The position numbers were made by a program, and so were the translations under genes. The notes below the pieces were generated by a model that was given only the letters and a program-made list of their open reading frames with translations, ran no database searches and was not told the DNA's origin. From CAYVHU01 sp964451415 (GTDB taxonomy: Bacteria; Pseudomonadota; Alphaproteobacteria; Rhodospirillales; Magnetovibrionaceae), in the NCBI GenBank assembly GCA_964451415.1, contig CAYVHU010000009.1, positions 47,454 through 111,453 of the forward strand: a stretch of 64,000 nt of DNA, given 5' to 3'. This document shows, in pieces, positions 52,334 through 60,958 of this stretch; the first letter of the stretch is position 1, and every line of letters starts with the position of its first letter.

Positions 52334-53029
52334 ATGAATTGGGATGCTGTCACCGCCATGATCCCCGAACTGGCGCGCGGGGCGGGGCTCACCTTGGAAC
52401 TGCTGTTCATATCCGGCTTGATCGGTTTGCTCATCGCGGTACCGACGGCGCTCGCACGGGTCAATCGTTCGCGGTGGATCAACATCTGGCCGCGCGCCTA
52501 CATTTTCTTTTTTCGCGGAACGCCGCTTCTGGTGCAACTGTTCTTAGTGTATTACGGCCTCGGCCAGTTCGAAGCGGTGCGCGAAAGTTTCCTGTGGCCG
52601 GTTTTGCGCGATTCCTACTGGTGCGCCATCATTACCTTCTCCTTGCACACAGGCGCCTATATCACCGAAATCCTCCGTGGCGCCATCATGAGCGTCCCTG
52701 CGGGCGAGGTCGAGGCCGCGCGCGCCCTGGGCATGGGGCCGGGTAAAATATACCGGCGTATCGTCCTGCCACGCGCCGCCCGCATCGCCCTGCCGGCCTA
52801 TGGCAACGAATTGATCTTGATGTTGAAAGCCAGCGCCCTGGCCAGCACCATCACGCTGTTGGACCTGACCGGTATGGCACGCACCCTCTACGCCAAGAAC
52901 TATCTTCCGGTGGAAACGTTTCTCAGCGCCGGCGCTTTTTATCTGGTCATCACGCTGGTGCTAACGCGCGCTTTGAAGATGCTGGAAATTCACCTGCACC
53001 CGGATCGCCAACAACCGCCATCTGCGTAA
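52334..53029 (+). CDS. Polar amino acid ABC transporter, permease (HisM-like)
   Basis: The second permease (231 aa) has FFRGTPLLVQLFLVYYGLGQF and the EAA loop SVPAGEVEAARALGMGPGKIY. The KASALASTITLLDLTGMART segment is typical of HisM. The ATG at 52334 is the first that suits the family; the upstream open frame overlaps hisQ. It is the last gene of the operon and no clear terminator follows. Confidence 0.92.
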   Translation: MNWDAVTAMIPELARGAGLTLELLFISGLIGLLIAVPTALARVNRSRWINIWPRAYIFFFRGTPLLVQLFLVYYGLGQFEAVRESFLWPVLRDSYWCAIITFSLHTGAYITEILRGAIMSVPAGEVEAARALGMGPGKIYRRIVLPRAARIALPAYGNELILMLKASALASTITLLDLTGMARTLYAKNYLPVETFLSAGAFYLVITLVLTRALKMLEIHLHPDRQQPPSA

Positions 53030-53104
53030 TCAACAGATACTACCGGTGCAGCCCACGGCGGTGTTATACCCAAAAGCACGGATCAAAGACTCATGGAGAT
53101 CGCC

Positions 53105-53329
53105 ATGCTTTCAGATATTCTTGTGATGTTTCCGTCCGCACTGGACGACAACGCCATGAAAACCGCTAGAACATGCCTGATGGATGCGGCAAAGAGTATC
53201 CTGGTGCATCAACAAGACGGCCAAGACCGCATATTGCTGGTCAAATTCGACCCCCACGACACAACGCCGCGACAGATATTGAAACACGTTCGCAAGGCCG
53301 GCTTCGACGCCAAAATGGCGGGAGCCTAA
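53105..53329 (+). CDS. Small HMA-fold-like protein
   Basis: The product has 74 aa from ATG 53105, which has GGAG 7 nt upstream; an ATG at 53093 is in frame. ILVMFPSALDDNAMKTARTCL, then ILLVKFDPHDTTPRQILKHVRKAGFDA match the beta-alpha-beta-beta-alpha-beta order of heavy-metal-associated domains. However, there is no CxxC metal motif, so it is unlikely to be a normal copper chaperone. Its stop overlaps the convergent methyltransferase gene by 4 bp. Confidence 0.65.
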   Translation: MLSDILVMFPSALDDNAMKTARTCLMDAAKSILVHQQDGQDRILLVKFDPHDTTPRQILKHVRKAGFDAKMAGA

Positions 53330-54177
53330 TCTTTTTTAAAGACGGCGTACATGTTATCAGACGTCGGCAAAGTGTAGGTCATGCCGTAATGAACGCTGAA
53401 CCCCGCTTTTTGCGCCATGGCACGCAGCGTTTTGGGCGTAAAATAATTCAAATGATCGGGGTAACGAAAACCGCACCATCTGGATCCCATGACACGGCGG
53501 TTCAAAGAGTCGTAATTCGGCACCTTGACGATAACCACACCCGCCGCTTTCAAGGTGCGATACGTTTCATGCAGCACCGCTAACGGATTCATTTCGTGTT
53601 CGAGATAGGATCTCATGGTCGCCGCCGTAAAGGCCCCCGCAGGCAGGCTTTTCAGACCATCCAGCGTCGGAGCGTTGATGCACGCCCCACCGGAAACGGA
53701 AAAGCGCTGGTCAGCGACTTTTGCCAACGCGGTTGAAACTTCGATGCCGTAAGGCGTAAACGCCAACGACAGCTTGTCCAGGGGCCCGCCGTCTCCACAG
53801 CCCAGGTCCAGGACGTTGCCGGGTTTGGCCCACGCTTCCAGCATCAAGGGAATCTGCTTGCGCGGCAACAGCCGCATACGAAGACGCGAGGCCTTGCTGA
53901 TCTTGTAGCCGACGGGGCGCAAACTTTGACGGCGGCGTTCTTCGACAAGAGAAGTCGTCTCCCAACTCAATTCATTGAACAGCTTGGCATAGTCCGGTCC
54001 CCGGTCGATATAGGTAAAACCGCACGCCGCACAATCCTTTAACGCCCATACGTCATAGGAATAGGGATTGTCTTTCTGATCTGAATTGTTGCGTCCGCAC
54101 AAAGGGCAATCGCGGTGCGCCACCTGGACTGTCCCCAAGTTGGCGGAGTGCACCTCGAATGTTTTCGCGTCGCTCAC
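53326..54177 (-). CDS. Class I SAM-dependent methyltransferase with N-terminal zinc-ribbon
   Basis: The product has 283 aa. CPLCGRNNSD and CAACGFTYIDRG (about residues 24-60) form a four-cysteine zinc-binding site. The methyltransferase core shows NVLDLGCGDGGPLDKL, YGIEVS and the late ECDPxL-like MRSYLEHEMNPLAVLHETYRTL. This architecture is common in the Methyltransf_23 group used on sugars, quinones or small metabolites. It overlaps argC by 4 bp and is therefore probably cotranscribed, but a functional link to arginine synthesis is not evident. Confidence 0.85.
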   Translation of the reverse strand: MSDAKTFEVHSANLGTVQVAHRDCPLCGRNNSDQKDNPYSYDVWALKDCAACGFTYIDRGPDYAKLFNELSWETTSLVEERRRQSLRPVGYKISKASRLRMRLLPRKQIPLMLEAWAKPGNVLDLGCGDGGPLDKLSLAFTPYGIEVSTALAKVADQRFSVSGGACINAPTLDGLKSLPAGAFTAATMRSYLEHEMNPLAVLHETYRTLKAAGVVIVKVPNYDSLNRRVMGSRWCGFRYPDHLNYFTPKTLRAMAQKAGFSVHYGMTYTLPTSDNMYAVFKKD

Positions 54178-55112
54178 AAGCCTTCCGCCTCATCCCGCCC
54201 GAGCATGATATTCAGGTTTTGTACGCACGAACCCGATGCCCCCTTGCCCAGGTTGTCGAGTTGCGCCATCACCACGGCTTGTTGCTCGCCGGCGAAAACA
54301 TACAGGCGCAAATCGTTGGTGCCGTTCAAATCCTCCGGCTGCAAACGCGACATCTGCGCCGTGTCGTCCAACGCCGCAACGCTGACATAGCGGCACATCT
54401 CATAGTGACGCGCAAGCGTCTCGTGAACATCGCGCGCCGACGGCTGGCCCGGCAGGCTCCATAAATTCAAAGGCAATTGCACGATCATGCCTTGCGCAAA
54501 ATGGCCGACACTGGGAACAAACGCCGGGCTGTGGTCAAGGTCGCTGTAATGGGTGATCTCGGGGATATGTTTGTGCTGCAAATTCAAGCCGTAAACGAAA
54601 TACGGCGTGTGGGCATCTGCACCCTGGGCCTCTTCAAAGCTGGCGATCAATTTTTTGCCACCACCGGAATAGCCCGAAATTGCATTGAGGCTCAGCGCTG
54701 CACCGCGCGGCACGAGCCCGTGCGCCACCAAAGGATACAGCATGGAAATCGACGCCAGAGCATAACACCCCGGATTCGTCACCCTTTTTGCACTGGCAAT
54801 GCGCTGGCGCTGCGTTGTATTCAGCTCGGAGAAACCATAGGTCCAGCCGTCCGCAACCCGGTGCGCGGTCGAAGCATCAATGATCTTCACATCGGGGTTT
54901 TCGACCAGCGCAACCGCTTCGCGGGCGGCCTCGTCGGGCAGGCATAAGATCGCCACGTCCACGCCATTGAGGACGTCCGCGCGCGCGCGCGCATCCTTGC
55001 GCAATTCATCGGGCAGACTGACCAATTCGATGTCGTCGCGCGCCAGCAAACGGGTACGGATTTGCAGACCCGTGGTCCCCGCTTCACCATCAATAAAAAC
55101 GCGCGCCTTCAT
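54174..55112 (-). CDS. argC: N-acetyl-gamma-glutamyl-phosphate reductase (type 2)
   Basis: ArgC (312 aa) reduces N-acetylglutamyl phosphate to the semialdehyde in arginine synthesis. ARVFIDGEAGTTGLQIRTRL is the type 2 NADP-binding start; the catalytic cysteine is in VTNPGCYALASISMLYPL, and GYSGGGKKLI follows. The ATG at 55112 follows AAGGAAAG; a longer frame to 55196 lacks family resemblance. The short form without the usual N-terminal variant is typical of alphaproteobacteria. Confidence 0.93.
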   Translation of the reverse strand: MKARVFIDGEAGTTGLQIRTRLLARDDIELVSLPDELRKDARARADVLNGVDVAILCLPDEAAREAVALVENPDVKIIDASTAHRVADGWTYGFSELNTTQRQRIASAKRVTNPGCYALASISMLYPLVAHGLVPRGAALSLNAISGYSGGGKKLIASFEEAQGADAHTPYFVYGLNLQHKHIPEITHYSDLDHSPAFVPSVGHFAQGMIVQLPLNLWSLPGQPSARDVHETLARHYEMCRYVSVAALDDTAQMSRLQPEDLNGTNDLRLYVFAGEQQAVVMAQLDNLGKGASGSCVQNLNIMLGRDEAEGL

Positions 55113-55227
55113 AGTGATTCTTTCCTTATCCTGACGGGAGTCATTATAGGAGCGCACCGCCCTGTGCAACAACGCAATAGCGCGGGTCGTCATCATTTCG
55201 TTACGCCGCCATGGTTAACTTTCTCTT

Positions 55228-55719
55228 ATGATCGCAACACCGGAACTCAGCATCGTATCGTGCCGCCTGGATGCCCTATCGGAAATCCAAGCGCTTCACG
55301 CGTTATCGTTTAAAACGCTGGCCAGGCGCGCCCACACGGCAAAACAAATCGCCGCCTACACCAATATGACGCAAAGTGATGCCTATCGCGCGGACCTTGA
55401 GGCCGGCCACCTTCTCATGGCACGTTTCGGCGATCAGGTGGTCGCCACGGCAGGTTGGATTGAATGGCCCGGAAAAAACGCCGTCGCACAACTGGGTAAG
55501 GTGTTCGTGCACCCCGATATGTCCAGCGCAGGACTTGGCCGGCGCATGGTCCAGGCCGCGGAAAATGCCGCGCGCCGTCAAGGATTCAAAAAATTCGCCG
55601 TCCGCGCCAGTAAAAACACCACAAGCTTTTACGAGCGCATGGGCTACCTGCCCGGCAAACCCGAAACCTTCATGACGGGCGGCGAAAAACTTCCCGTCAC
55701 GCTCATGAAAAAGGGTTGA
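55228..55719 (+). CDS. GNAT-family N-acetyltransferase
   Basis: The product has 163 aa. The acetyl-CoA binding core is VFVHPDMSSAGLGRRMVQAAEN, with the final FAVRASKNTTSFYERMGY strand-helix typical of GNAT enzymes. The preceding VVATAGWIEW is the central strand. It is divergent from argC by 115 bp. The substrate (protein, amino acid or small metabolite) cannot be inferred. Confidence 0.88.
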   Translation: MIATPELSIVSCRLDALSEIQALHALSFKTLARRAHTAKQIAAYTNMTQSDAYRADLEAGHLLMARFGDQVVATAGWIEWPGKNAVAQLGKVFVHPDMSSAGLGRRMVQAAENAARRQGFKKFAVRASKNTTSFYERMGYLPGKPETFMTGGEKLPVTLMKKG

Positions 55720-55793
55720 TCCCTAAAACACTCCGCGCATAGCGCTTGTTTGGTTGTCTGACGAACAATAGACACGGAGAAAGGGGTGGTGCT

Positions 55794-55843
55794 ATGGCAA
55801 AACAAGACCTGACCCCAGCGGAGCTATGACCCCAGCGGAGCTA
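55794..55843 (+). repeat. 17-bp tandem duplication interrupting a mini-ORF
   Basis: TGACCCCAGCGGAGCTA occurs at 55810-55826 and again at 55827-55843. An ATG at 55794 with AGAAAGGGG upstream reads MAKQDLTPAEL and then hits a TGA created by the second copy. With one copy removed the frame would continue for 24 residues in total. Function unknown. Confidence 0.55.
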
Positions 55844-55876
55844 CGATGCCAAACTGTCCAACGATGTGGGACCACC

Positions 55877-56380
55877 TCACTCTAAAAGACGCGCCATCTG
55901 GCGGGTGGGATTCAAGGGATCTTTAGCAGGGTCTGTGGGCCGTGAACGCGCATAAGCATGCGCATCCTTTGCATGGTCCCGATAGGTCTTTACGGCATAT
56001 TGATAGTCCTGAAAGGACGTTGCAATCCCGCCATTCCAGGTGATGGCGAACGGCTTACCCGGGTACATCTTGATCAAAGTCAACACCCCGAGCACGCTTG
56101 AGGTGCCGGGATAGTCGTTTTTCACAACATAAGGCGCGATGATGGCGCCAGCATCTTTGCGAAAAACATCCCAGCGAATCAGGGAAACACGCTCCAGGGC
56201 CGCATAGCCCGCCATTTCGCTGCGGGCCTGATCGGAAGTATCGGCGGCAACGCCTTCGATGACCACATAGGCCGGATTGCGGGCGTCCAGAAACACCTGC
56301 ACCAATTGTGCGGCCTGGGCCGTGTGCACGGCAACAACGACCAAAATGGCGGTAGCAAAAAAGAGGCGAGCGGACGGCAT
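55877..56380 (-). CDS. Hypothetical exported protein
   Basis: The product has 167 aa with a clear Sec signal (LFFATAILVVVAVHTAQAAQ). The mature part has alternating strands (LVQVFLDARNPAYVVIEGVAA, LGVLTLIKMYPGKPFAITWN) and a basic C-terminus. Two cysteines are absent, so no disulphide is likely. I do not recognise the family. It is followed by the DUF302 gene on the same strand, about 115 bp upstream of it. Confidence 0.65.
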   Translation of the reverse strand: MPSARLFFATAILVVVAVHTAQAAQLVQVFLDARNPAYVVIEGVAADTSDQARSEMAGYAALERVSLIRWDVFRKDAGAIIAPYVVKNDYPGTSSVLGVLTLIKMYPGKPFAITWNGGIATSFQDYQYAVKTYRDHAKDAHAYARSRPTDPAKDPLNPTRQMARLLE

Positions 56381-56455
56381 CAGACGACCCCTTGAAAAAC
56401 CTGCGGGGATGATAGCACAACCGTGGCGGGGACAAATGAAAACGCAGCCTAGCGA

Positions 56456-56480
56456 AAACGAAGCCCACAGGGCTTCGTTT
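56456..56480 (-). terminator. Rho-independent terminator of the DUF302 gene
   Basis: AAACGAAGCCC (56456-56466) and GGGCTTCGTTT (56470-56480) form a perfect 11-bp stem with a three-base loop. On the minus strand it follows the DUF302 stop by about 14 bp and continues into TTTT. Confidence 0.8.
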
Positions 56481-56494
56481 CACGCACAATCTTT

Positions 56495-56887
56495 TTAGGC
56501 CGCCAGATCGTCGGCCACGGATTTCAGCAAACCTTGAACTTCCATCGCAACGCCACCCAGAGCAGCGTTTTCGATCGCCGACATGGAGGCTACGGGATCA
56601 ACGATGGAGACCTCGACCTTTCCGTCGGCGGTTTCTTGCACCAAAACATTGCACGGCAGCATGGTACCGATTTTGTTTTCCGCCTGGATGGCTTTAAAGG
56701 CGTGCTTGGGGCTGCATGCGCCCAAAATTGTATAGGGACGCATGTCCTCGCCGAGTTTTTCTTTCATGGCGGCTTGTACGTTAATGGTGGTCAACACGCC
56801 AAAGCCCTTTTTCTTCAAAGCGGCGGTGGCTTTCTCGATGGCGTCCTCGAACCCGCAGTCCAAGGTAACGGTGTAATGGTAGGTCAT
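56495..56887 (-). CDS. DUF302 domain protein
   Basis: The product has 130 aa. EDAIEKATAALKKKGFGVLTTINV, then GACSPKHAFKAIQAENKIGTMLPCNVLV, is the DUF302 signature, including the conserved Cys in GACSP and Cys in LPCNV. These proteins are small, soluble and often found near sulfur or copper genes in sulfur oxidisers, with an unresolved role. It is divergent from the dsrC-like gene, 237 bp away, which fits a sulfur context. Confidence 0.9.
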   Translation of the reverse strand: MTYHYTVTLDCGFEDAIEKATAALKKKGFGVLTTINVQAAMKEKLGEDMRPYTILGACSPKHAFKAIQAENKIGTMLPCNVLVQETADGKVEVSIVDPVASMSAIENAALGGVAMEVQGLLKSVADDLAA

Positions 56888-57052
56888 GTCTGCTCCGCGA
56901 ATGATTGAGGTTTCGGTGTGCGCCTGAGATACGCCCGTGCATGGCCCTTTTCAAGGGGGGCGCGCACGGCGTTGGCGCTGCAAATTATTCCCATACATTT
57001 GCATTTTCTCATATTCCTCTTGAATTTCACATATACCTGATATATTTACTAG

Positions 57053-57080
57053 GTTAATTAGAATTAAAATTATTCTTAAC
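57053..57080. promoter_or_regulatory. AT-rich inverted repeat upstream of dsrC-like gene
   Basis: GTTAATTAGAAT (57053-57064) and ATTCTTAAC (57072-57080) form an imperfect inverted repeat, 45 bp before the ATG, in an unusually AT-rich 237-bp divergent region. It could be an operator, but no regulator can be named. Confidence 0.4.
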
Positions 57081-57124
57081 TAGATACGCCATACATGTTT
57101 CGCCGGAACCATCAGGAGAACCCC

Positions 57125-57415
57125 ATGACACTTGAAACCGATAACGAAGGCTTCTTGCTCAACCGTGACCAATGGAGTCCTGAAATCGCCCATATGATCG
57201 CCTCACGCGACGGTTACGAATTGACCGGCGAACACATGCGTTACATTGAAGTCGCGCGCCAGATGTTCGACGCCAATGGCGTCGTCCCGCCGATCCGCCG
57301 CTTCACCAAGGCCACCAACACGGATAAGAAAGAATTGTTTGCCATGTTCCAAACCGGTCCGATGAAACTGATCTGCAAATGGGGCGGCCTGCCCAAACCC
57401 ACCGGCTGCGTTTAA
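57125..57415 (+). CDS. DsrC-type sulfur carrier protein with both redox cysteines
   Basis: The product has 96 aa from ATG 57125, preceded by AGGAG. FLLNRDQWSPEIAHMIA and VVPPIRRFTKAT are family signatures. The C-terminal arm KLICKWGGLPKPTGCV carries Cys84 and the penultimate Cys95, spaced C-X10-C as in true DsrC. TusE proteins keep only the last one. DsrC carries trisulfide sulfur between enzymes in sulfate reduction or sulfur oxidation. No dsrAB or hdr genes are in the window. It is divergent from the DUF302 gene. Confidence 0.88.
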   Translation: MTLETDNEGFLLNRDQWSPEIAHMIASRDGYELTGEHMRYIEVARQMFDANGVVPPIRRFTKATNTDKKELFAMFQTGPMKLICKWGGLPKPTGCV

Positions 57416-57506
57416 TATCGGGCAAAGGCATTGAAATTTTAACGCTTATGGGCTTTTACTGATCACCGGAGGCCACCATGACAGAGGCATCCGGAGGATC
57501 GGGGCC

Positions 57507-58139
57507 ATGGCAGAATCTGAAACATCGCTCAAAACGGCACAAGATACGCTAAAGGCCGAAGCGCTCAGAGTGATCGGCGGCACAAACGAGAACCCCAGCG
57601 CGGACGAACGTGCGGATTTCATCGTCCAGCGCCTGGAACAGTTCATCCGTGAAGGGCGCACCATAGCGGCGGGCATGAGCCTTCGCAAATGGCAGGAAAT
57701 GGCGCGCGTTGAAATCGCCAACGCCATCTTGGAAAGCCAACTCGACGCTCAGCAGGACGAGGTCGTCACCAAGCGGCTTCTCATCACCTTCGGCTGCGCC
57801 CTCACCACCATCGGTTTCTGGGGCGGTCTTTGGGCTTACGGCAGGCTCAGCTACGTCTTCGCGGCATTCGTATGCGGGGCCGCGGGCCTGATCATGCTGG
57901 GCGTGGCGCTGGAATGGCGGGTCCGCAAATTCTGGAAACACCGCAAGGTGACGGTGCGCAAACGCGCCTTGCGCCGCTGCGAAGACCTAACGCGGCGCAT
58001 CAAGAAAATGGAAAAGGAACTGGAAAGCGAGGCCGAAAGCAAAAGCAAATCCAGCGGCGCAAAACCCGAGCGTGAGCAACCGGACGGTCTCGCCTCCTTG
58101 TTCGTGCGCGCGGCGGGTCCAGGGCTGCCATCGTCATGA
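57507..58139 (+). CDS. Hypothetical two-helix membrane protein, first gene of the exeA operon
   Basis: The product has 210 aa from ATG 57507, behind GGAGGATC. The N-terminal 90 residues are soluble and helical. Two membrane helices lie near residues 93-135 (LLITFGCALTTIGFWGGLWAY and YVFAAFVCGAAGLIMLGVAL), followed by a strongly basic, then acidic, coiled-coil-like tail (RRIKKMEKELESEAESKSK). It overlaps the exeA-like start by 4 bp (ATGA), so it belongs to that operon. I recognise no family. Confidence 0.7.
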   Translation: MAESETSLKTAQDTLKAEALRVIGGTNENPSADERADFIVQRLEQFIREGRTIAAGMSLRKWQEMARVEIANAILESQLDAQQDEVVTKRLLITFGCALTTIGFWGGLWAYGRLSYVFAAFVCGAAGLIMLGVALEWRVRKFWKHRKVTVRKRALRRCEDLTRRIKKMEKELESEAESKSKSSGAKPEREQPDGLASLFVRAAGPGLPSS

Positions 58140-59830
58140 CGGAATCCTCGTATCGGGCTTTGTATCAGGATCATTTCGGAATTCGCGAAAACCCCTTTTC
58201 CATCGTTCCCGATCCGCATTTCCTTTTTATGAGCCAGCGCCATCAAGAAGCACTGGCGCATTTGCTATACGGGGTCGGAGGAAACGGCGGTTTCGTCCTG
58301 TTGACCGGCGAGGTCGGCACCGGAAAAACCACCATCTGCCGCGCTTTGATCGAACAGTTGCCTGAAAACACGGATCTGGCGCTGATCTTGAACCCGAAGC
58401 TCACGCAAGCAGAATTGTTGGCGGTGATCTGTGACGAAATGCGCATCGCCTACCCGCCCGGCACGAAAAGCCTCAAGGATTTCTTCGATTCACTGACCCG
58501 CCACCTGCTGGATGCCCATGCCCGCGGGCGCAACCCGGTGCTCATGATCGACGAAGCGCAAAACCTCAGCCCCGATGTGCTGGAGTTGGTTCGCCTCCTC
58601 ACCAATTTGGAAACATCGCACAAAAAGCTGTTGCAGATCATCCTCGTCGGCCAGCCGGAATTGAATGCCATCCTTGCGCGTCCAGACATGCGTCAAACCC
58701 TTCAGCGCATCACCGCGCGCTATCATCTGCAGGCCCTGGAAGCGAACGAGACACGCGCCTACATCGCGCACCGTTTAAGCGTCGCGGGTCTGGACGAACG
58801 CATTTTCACCACCGCCGCGCTCAAGGTGGTGTTCAAGACGACCCACGGCATTCCCAGAGTGATCAATTCCATTTGCGACCGTGCCTTGCTCGCGGCCTAC
58901 GTCGAGGCCCGCCCCCGGATCAATGCCCGGCTCGCCCGCAAGGCCGCCGCCGAGGTTCTGGGAACGGCGTCTCCCGGCGTCAGACGCGCCGTATGGCTTT
59001 CCGTCGCACTCGTCTTGAGCATCACGGCGACGATATGGTTGGGCTTCGGCCCCGGGCGCGACAACGCCGAAAAAAACCTTCGCTTCTTTTTCCCTACGCT
59101 ACGCGTTGTGCCGCCCGTCGCGGTCCCCCCCCCCAAAAAAACGGTGACAAAACCGCTCAAAACCGCCGCGCCGATCACCCCAGCGAAACCGCCCCCAAAA
59201 GCAAAGCCGCCGCGCGCCATGACGAACACGCCGGAACGCGCGTTCATCACGCTTTATAAAATGTGGGACCAGCCCTACCTGACGTTGCGCGGTCTGGGGC
59301 CCTGTGACAAGGCCCAGGCGGCAAAGTTGTCCTGTCTTCAGGGCAAAACGACCCTGAAAGGGCTGCAAGCCATCAACCGCCCGGCGGTGGTATCGCTTAC
59401 CGGGGCCGATGGCGAACAGGCCTATGGCGTCGTGACGGCCATAACCGGCCCCCGGAATCAAGAGCAACGTATCGCCGTGCGTTTGGCGAAACGCACCTTG
59501 GATTTGGATGCAGCCACATTCTTGTCGCGCTGGGGGGGCGATTATCTGGTGCTGTGGCGGGCACCGGAAATTTTCCATCGACCCTTGACCACCGGCCTGA
59601 AAGGCCCCGACGTTGCCCAATTGCGACACCTGCTAAGGTTGGCGGGCTATGGCGACGCCGCGACGGACAAATCCCTTTTCGACCCCGGCCTGCGCGCGAA
59701 AGTCCGCGCTTTTCAAGACGATCACGGCTTGAACGTGGACGGCATTGCGGGACGCGAAACCATCGCGCGCATCATCGGCGTGGCCGGAACGACCGCCATT
59801 GCGACGATTTCACGCACCGGGAACAAGTGA
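58136..59830 (+). CDS. ExeA/GspA-like AAA ATPase with C-terminal peptidoglycan-binding domain
   Basis: The product has 564 aa. The N-terminal AAA domain has Walker A TGEVGTGKTT (about 57-66) and Walker B VLMIDEAQN (135-143), with the typical ExeA start HFGIRENPFSIVPDPHFLFMS, here read as FGIRENPFSIVPDP. A membrane helix near 287-305 follows, then a Pro/Lys linker (about 325-365) and a C-terminal peptidoglycan-binding-1 repeat (LKGPDVAQLRHLLRLAGYGD, AFQDDHGLNVDGIAGRETI). In type II secretion ExeA-ExeB helps place the secretin in the wall. Confidence 0.9.
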   Translation: MTESSYRALYQDHFGIRENPFSIVPDPHFLFMSQRHQEALAHLLYGVGGNGGFVLLTGEVGTGKTTICRALIEQLPENTDLALILNPKLTQAELLAVICDEMRIAYPPGTKSLKDFFDSLTRHLLDAHARGRNPVLMIDEAQNLSPDVLELVRLLTNLETSHKKLLQIILVGQPELNAILARPDMRQTLQRITARYHLQALEANETRAYIAHRLSVAGLDERIFTTAALKVVFKTTHGIPRVINSICDRALLAAYVEARPRINARLARKAAAEVLGTASPGVRRAVWLSVALVLSITATIWLGFGPGRDNAEKNLRFFFPTLRVVPPVAVPPPKKTVTKPLKTAAPITPAKPPPKAKPPRAMTNTPERAFITLYKMWDQPYLTLRGLGPCDKAQAAKLSCLQGKTTLKGLQAINRPAVVSLTGADGEQAYGVVTAITGPRNQEQRIAVRLAKRTLDLDAATFLSRWGGDYLVLWRAPEIFHRPLTTGLKGPDVAQLRHLLRLAGYGDAATDKSLFDPGLRAKVRAFQDDHGLNVDGIAGRETIARIIGVAGTTAIATISRTGNK

Positions 59831-59842
59831 CAGAGCAAACCG

Positions 59843-60958
59843 ATGTCTTACATTCTCGAAGCCCTCAAAAAATCCGATAGCGCGCGTAGGCGCGGCGAAG
59901 TGCCGGGCCTGCATGATCCGCAGCCGCCCACTGCCTTTGCCAAAGGCTCCAGAAGCTGGCTCTGGGTCGGGGTGAGCGTTGCTGCGGCTTTGTTGGGCGC
60001 TGCCGTCATCGGCGCGCTCTGGTTGTGGCGCCCCACGGACGAACCGCGCCCACCTCAACCTCGGCCGGCGAAAGCCCAACCGCAACGCCCGCGGCCACCA
60101 CACCCTCAAAAGCCCGCCCCCAAGCCGGCCGTAAAACGACCTGAACCGAAAATTTCCGCCCCCCCCATCATCAAAAAGGCCGCACCCCCGGTAAAAGCAA
60201 AAACCGTGGTCGTAAAACCGCCTCTTTTACCCGCGCTGAAAAGTTCCAAAGCCCCCGCGCTGAACAGCGCTAAAGCCTATATCGCACGGGCCTGGAGCCG
60301 TCTCGACAAGGGGTTATATACGCAGGCCCTGGCCGATCTGGAACGCGCCCTCACCTTGCAACCCACAAACGCAGAAGCCTGGTTCGCGCGCGGCTGGGCC
60401 CATGAAAAAACAGGTGCCGAGCCAACCGCGATCGCGGACTACACCCACGCCATCGACACCAAACCCGATTACGCCGCCGCCTTGTTCAGCCGGGGATACC
60501 TGCGCTTGTATAACGGCGACGCACAAGGCGCGGTGATGGATTTCGTCCGCACCCAAGGCGTCGCCAAGAATCGAAGTTTGCGAAATTACAGCCGCCTGTG
60601 GCTTTATCTCAGCCGCGTGCGCGCAGGTCGCGATGGCAAGACCAGGTTGGCCGACGACATCCGAGGCGAGGACCTTACCCCATGGCCCGGACCCTTGATC
60701 CGTTACATTGTGGGCCGCACGGATAAAACAAGCGTCTTAAGGGCGATCGAAAATGCATCGAAAACAATCAAACCGTCCCGCAAGGAACGACGCGTCACGG
60801 GCTATTATTTCCTCGCCATGTTCAGCTTGTTCACCAACGCAAACACCCGTGCGCGCGCCTATTTCGAGAAAACCCTGGCCACCGGAGCCGTCGATTTTCG
60901 CCAATACGACGCCGCCAGACGCGAATTGAACGCCATGAGCGGCGAAGGGAAACGTTGA
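59843..60958 (+). CDS. GspB/ExeB-like membrane protein fused to TPR repeats
   Basis: The product has 371 aa. MSYILEALKKSDSARRRGEVP is the classic GspB N-terminus, followed by a membrane helix (about 39-63) and a long Pro/Lys/Ala linker (65-140). Instead of the usual GspB C-terminal domain it has TPR-like helix pairs (GLYTQALADLERALTLQPTN, AEAWFARGWAHEKTGAEPTA, AALFSRGYLRLYNGDAQGA). It starts 12 bp after the ATPase and ends immediately before the kinase. The TPR fusion suggests a protein-interaction role in the periplasm. Confidence 0.85.
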   Translation: MSYILEALKKSDSARRRGEVPGLHDPQPPTAFAKGSRSWLWVGVSVAAALLGAAVIGALWLWRPTDEPRPPQPRPAKAQPQRPRPPHPQKPAPKPAVKRPEPKISAPPIIKKAAPPVKAKTVVVKPPLLPALKSSKAPALNSAKAYIARAWSRLDKGLYTQALADLERALTLQPTNAEAWFARGWAHEKTGAEPTAIADYTHAIDTKPDYAAALFSRGYLRLYNGDAQGAVMDFVRTQGVAKNRSLRNYSRLWLYLSRVRAGRDGKTRLADDIRGEDLTPWPGPLIRYIVGRTDKTSVLRAIENASKTIKPSRKERRVTGYYFLAMFSLFTNANTRARAYFEKTLATGAVDFRQYDAARRELNAMSGEGKR

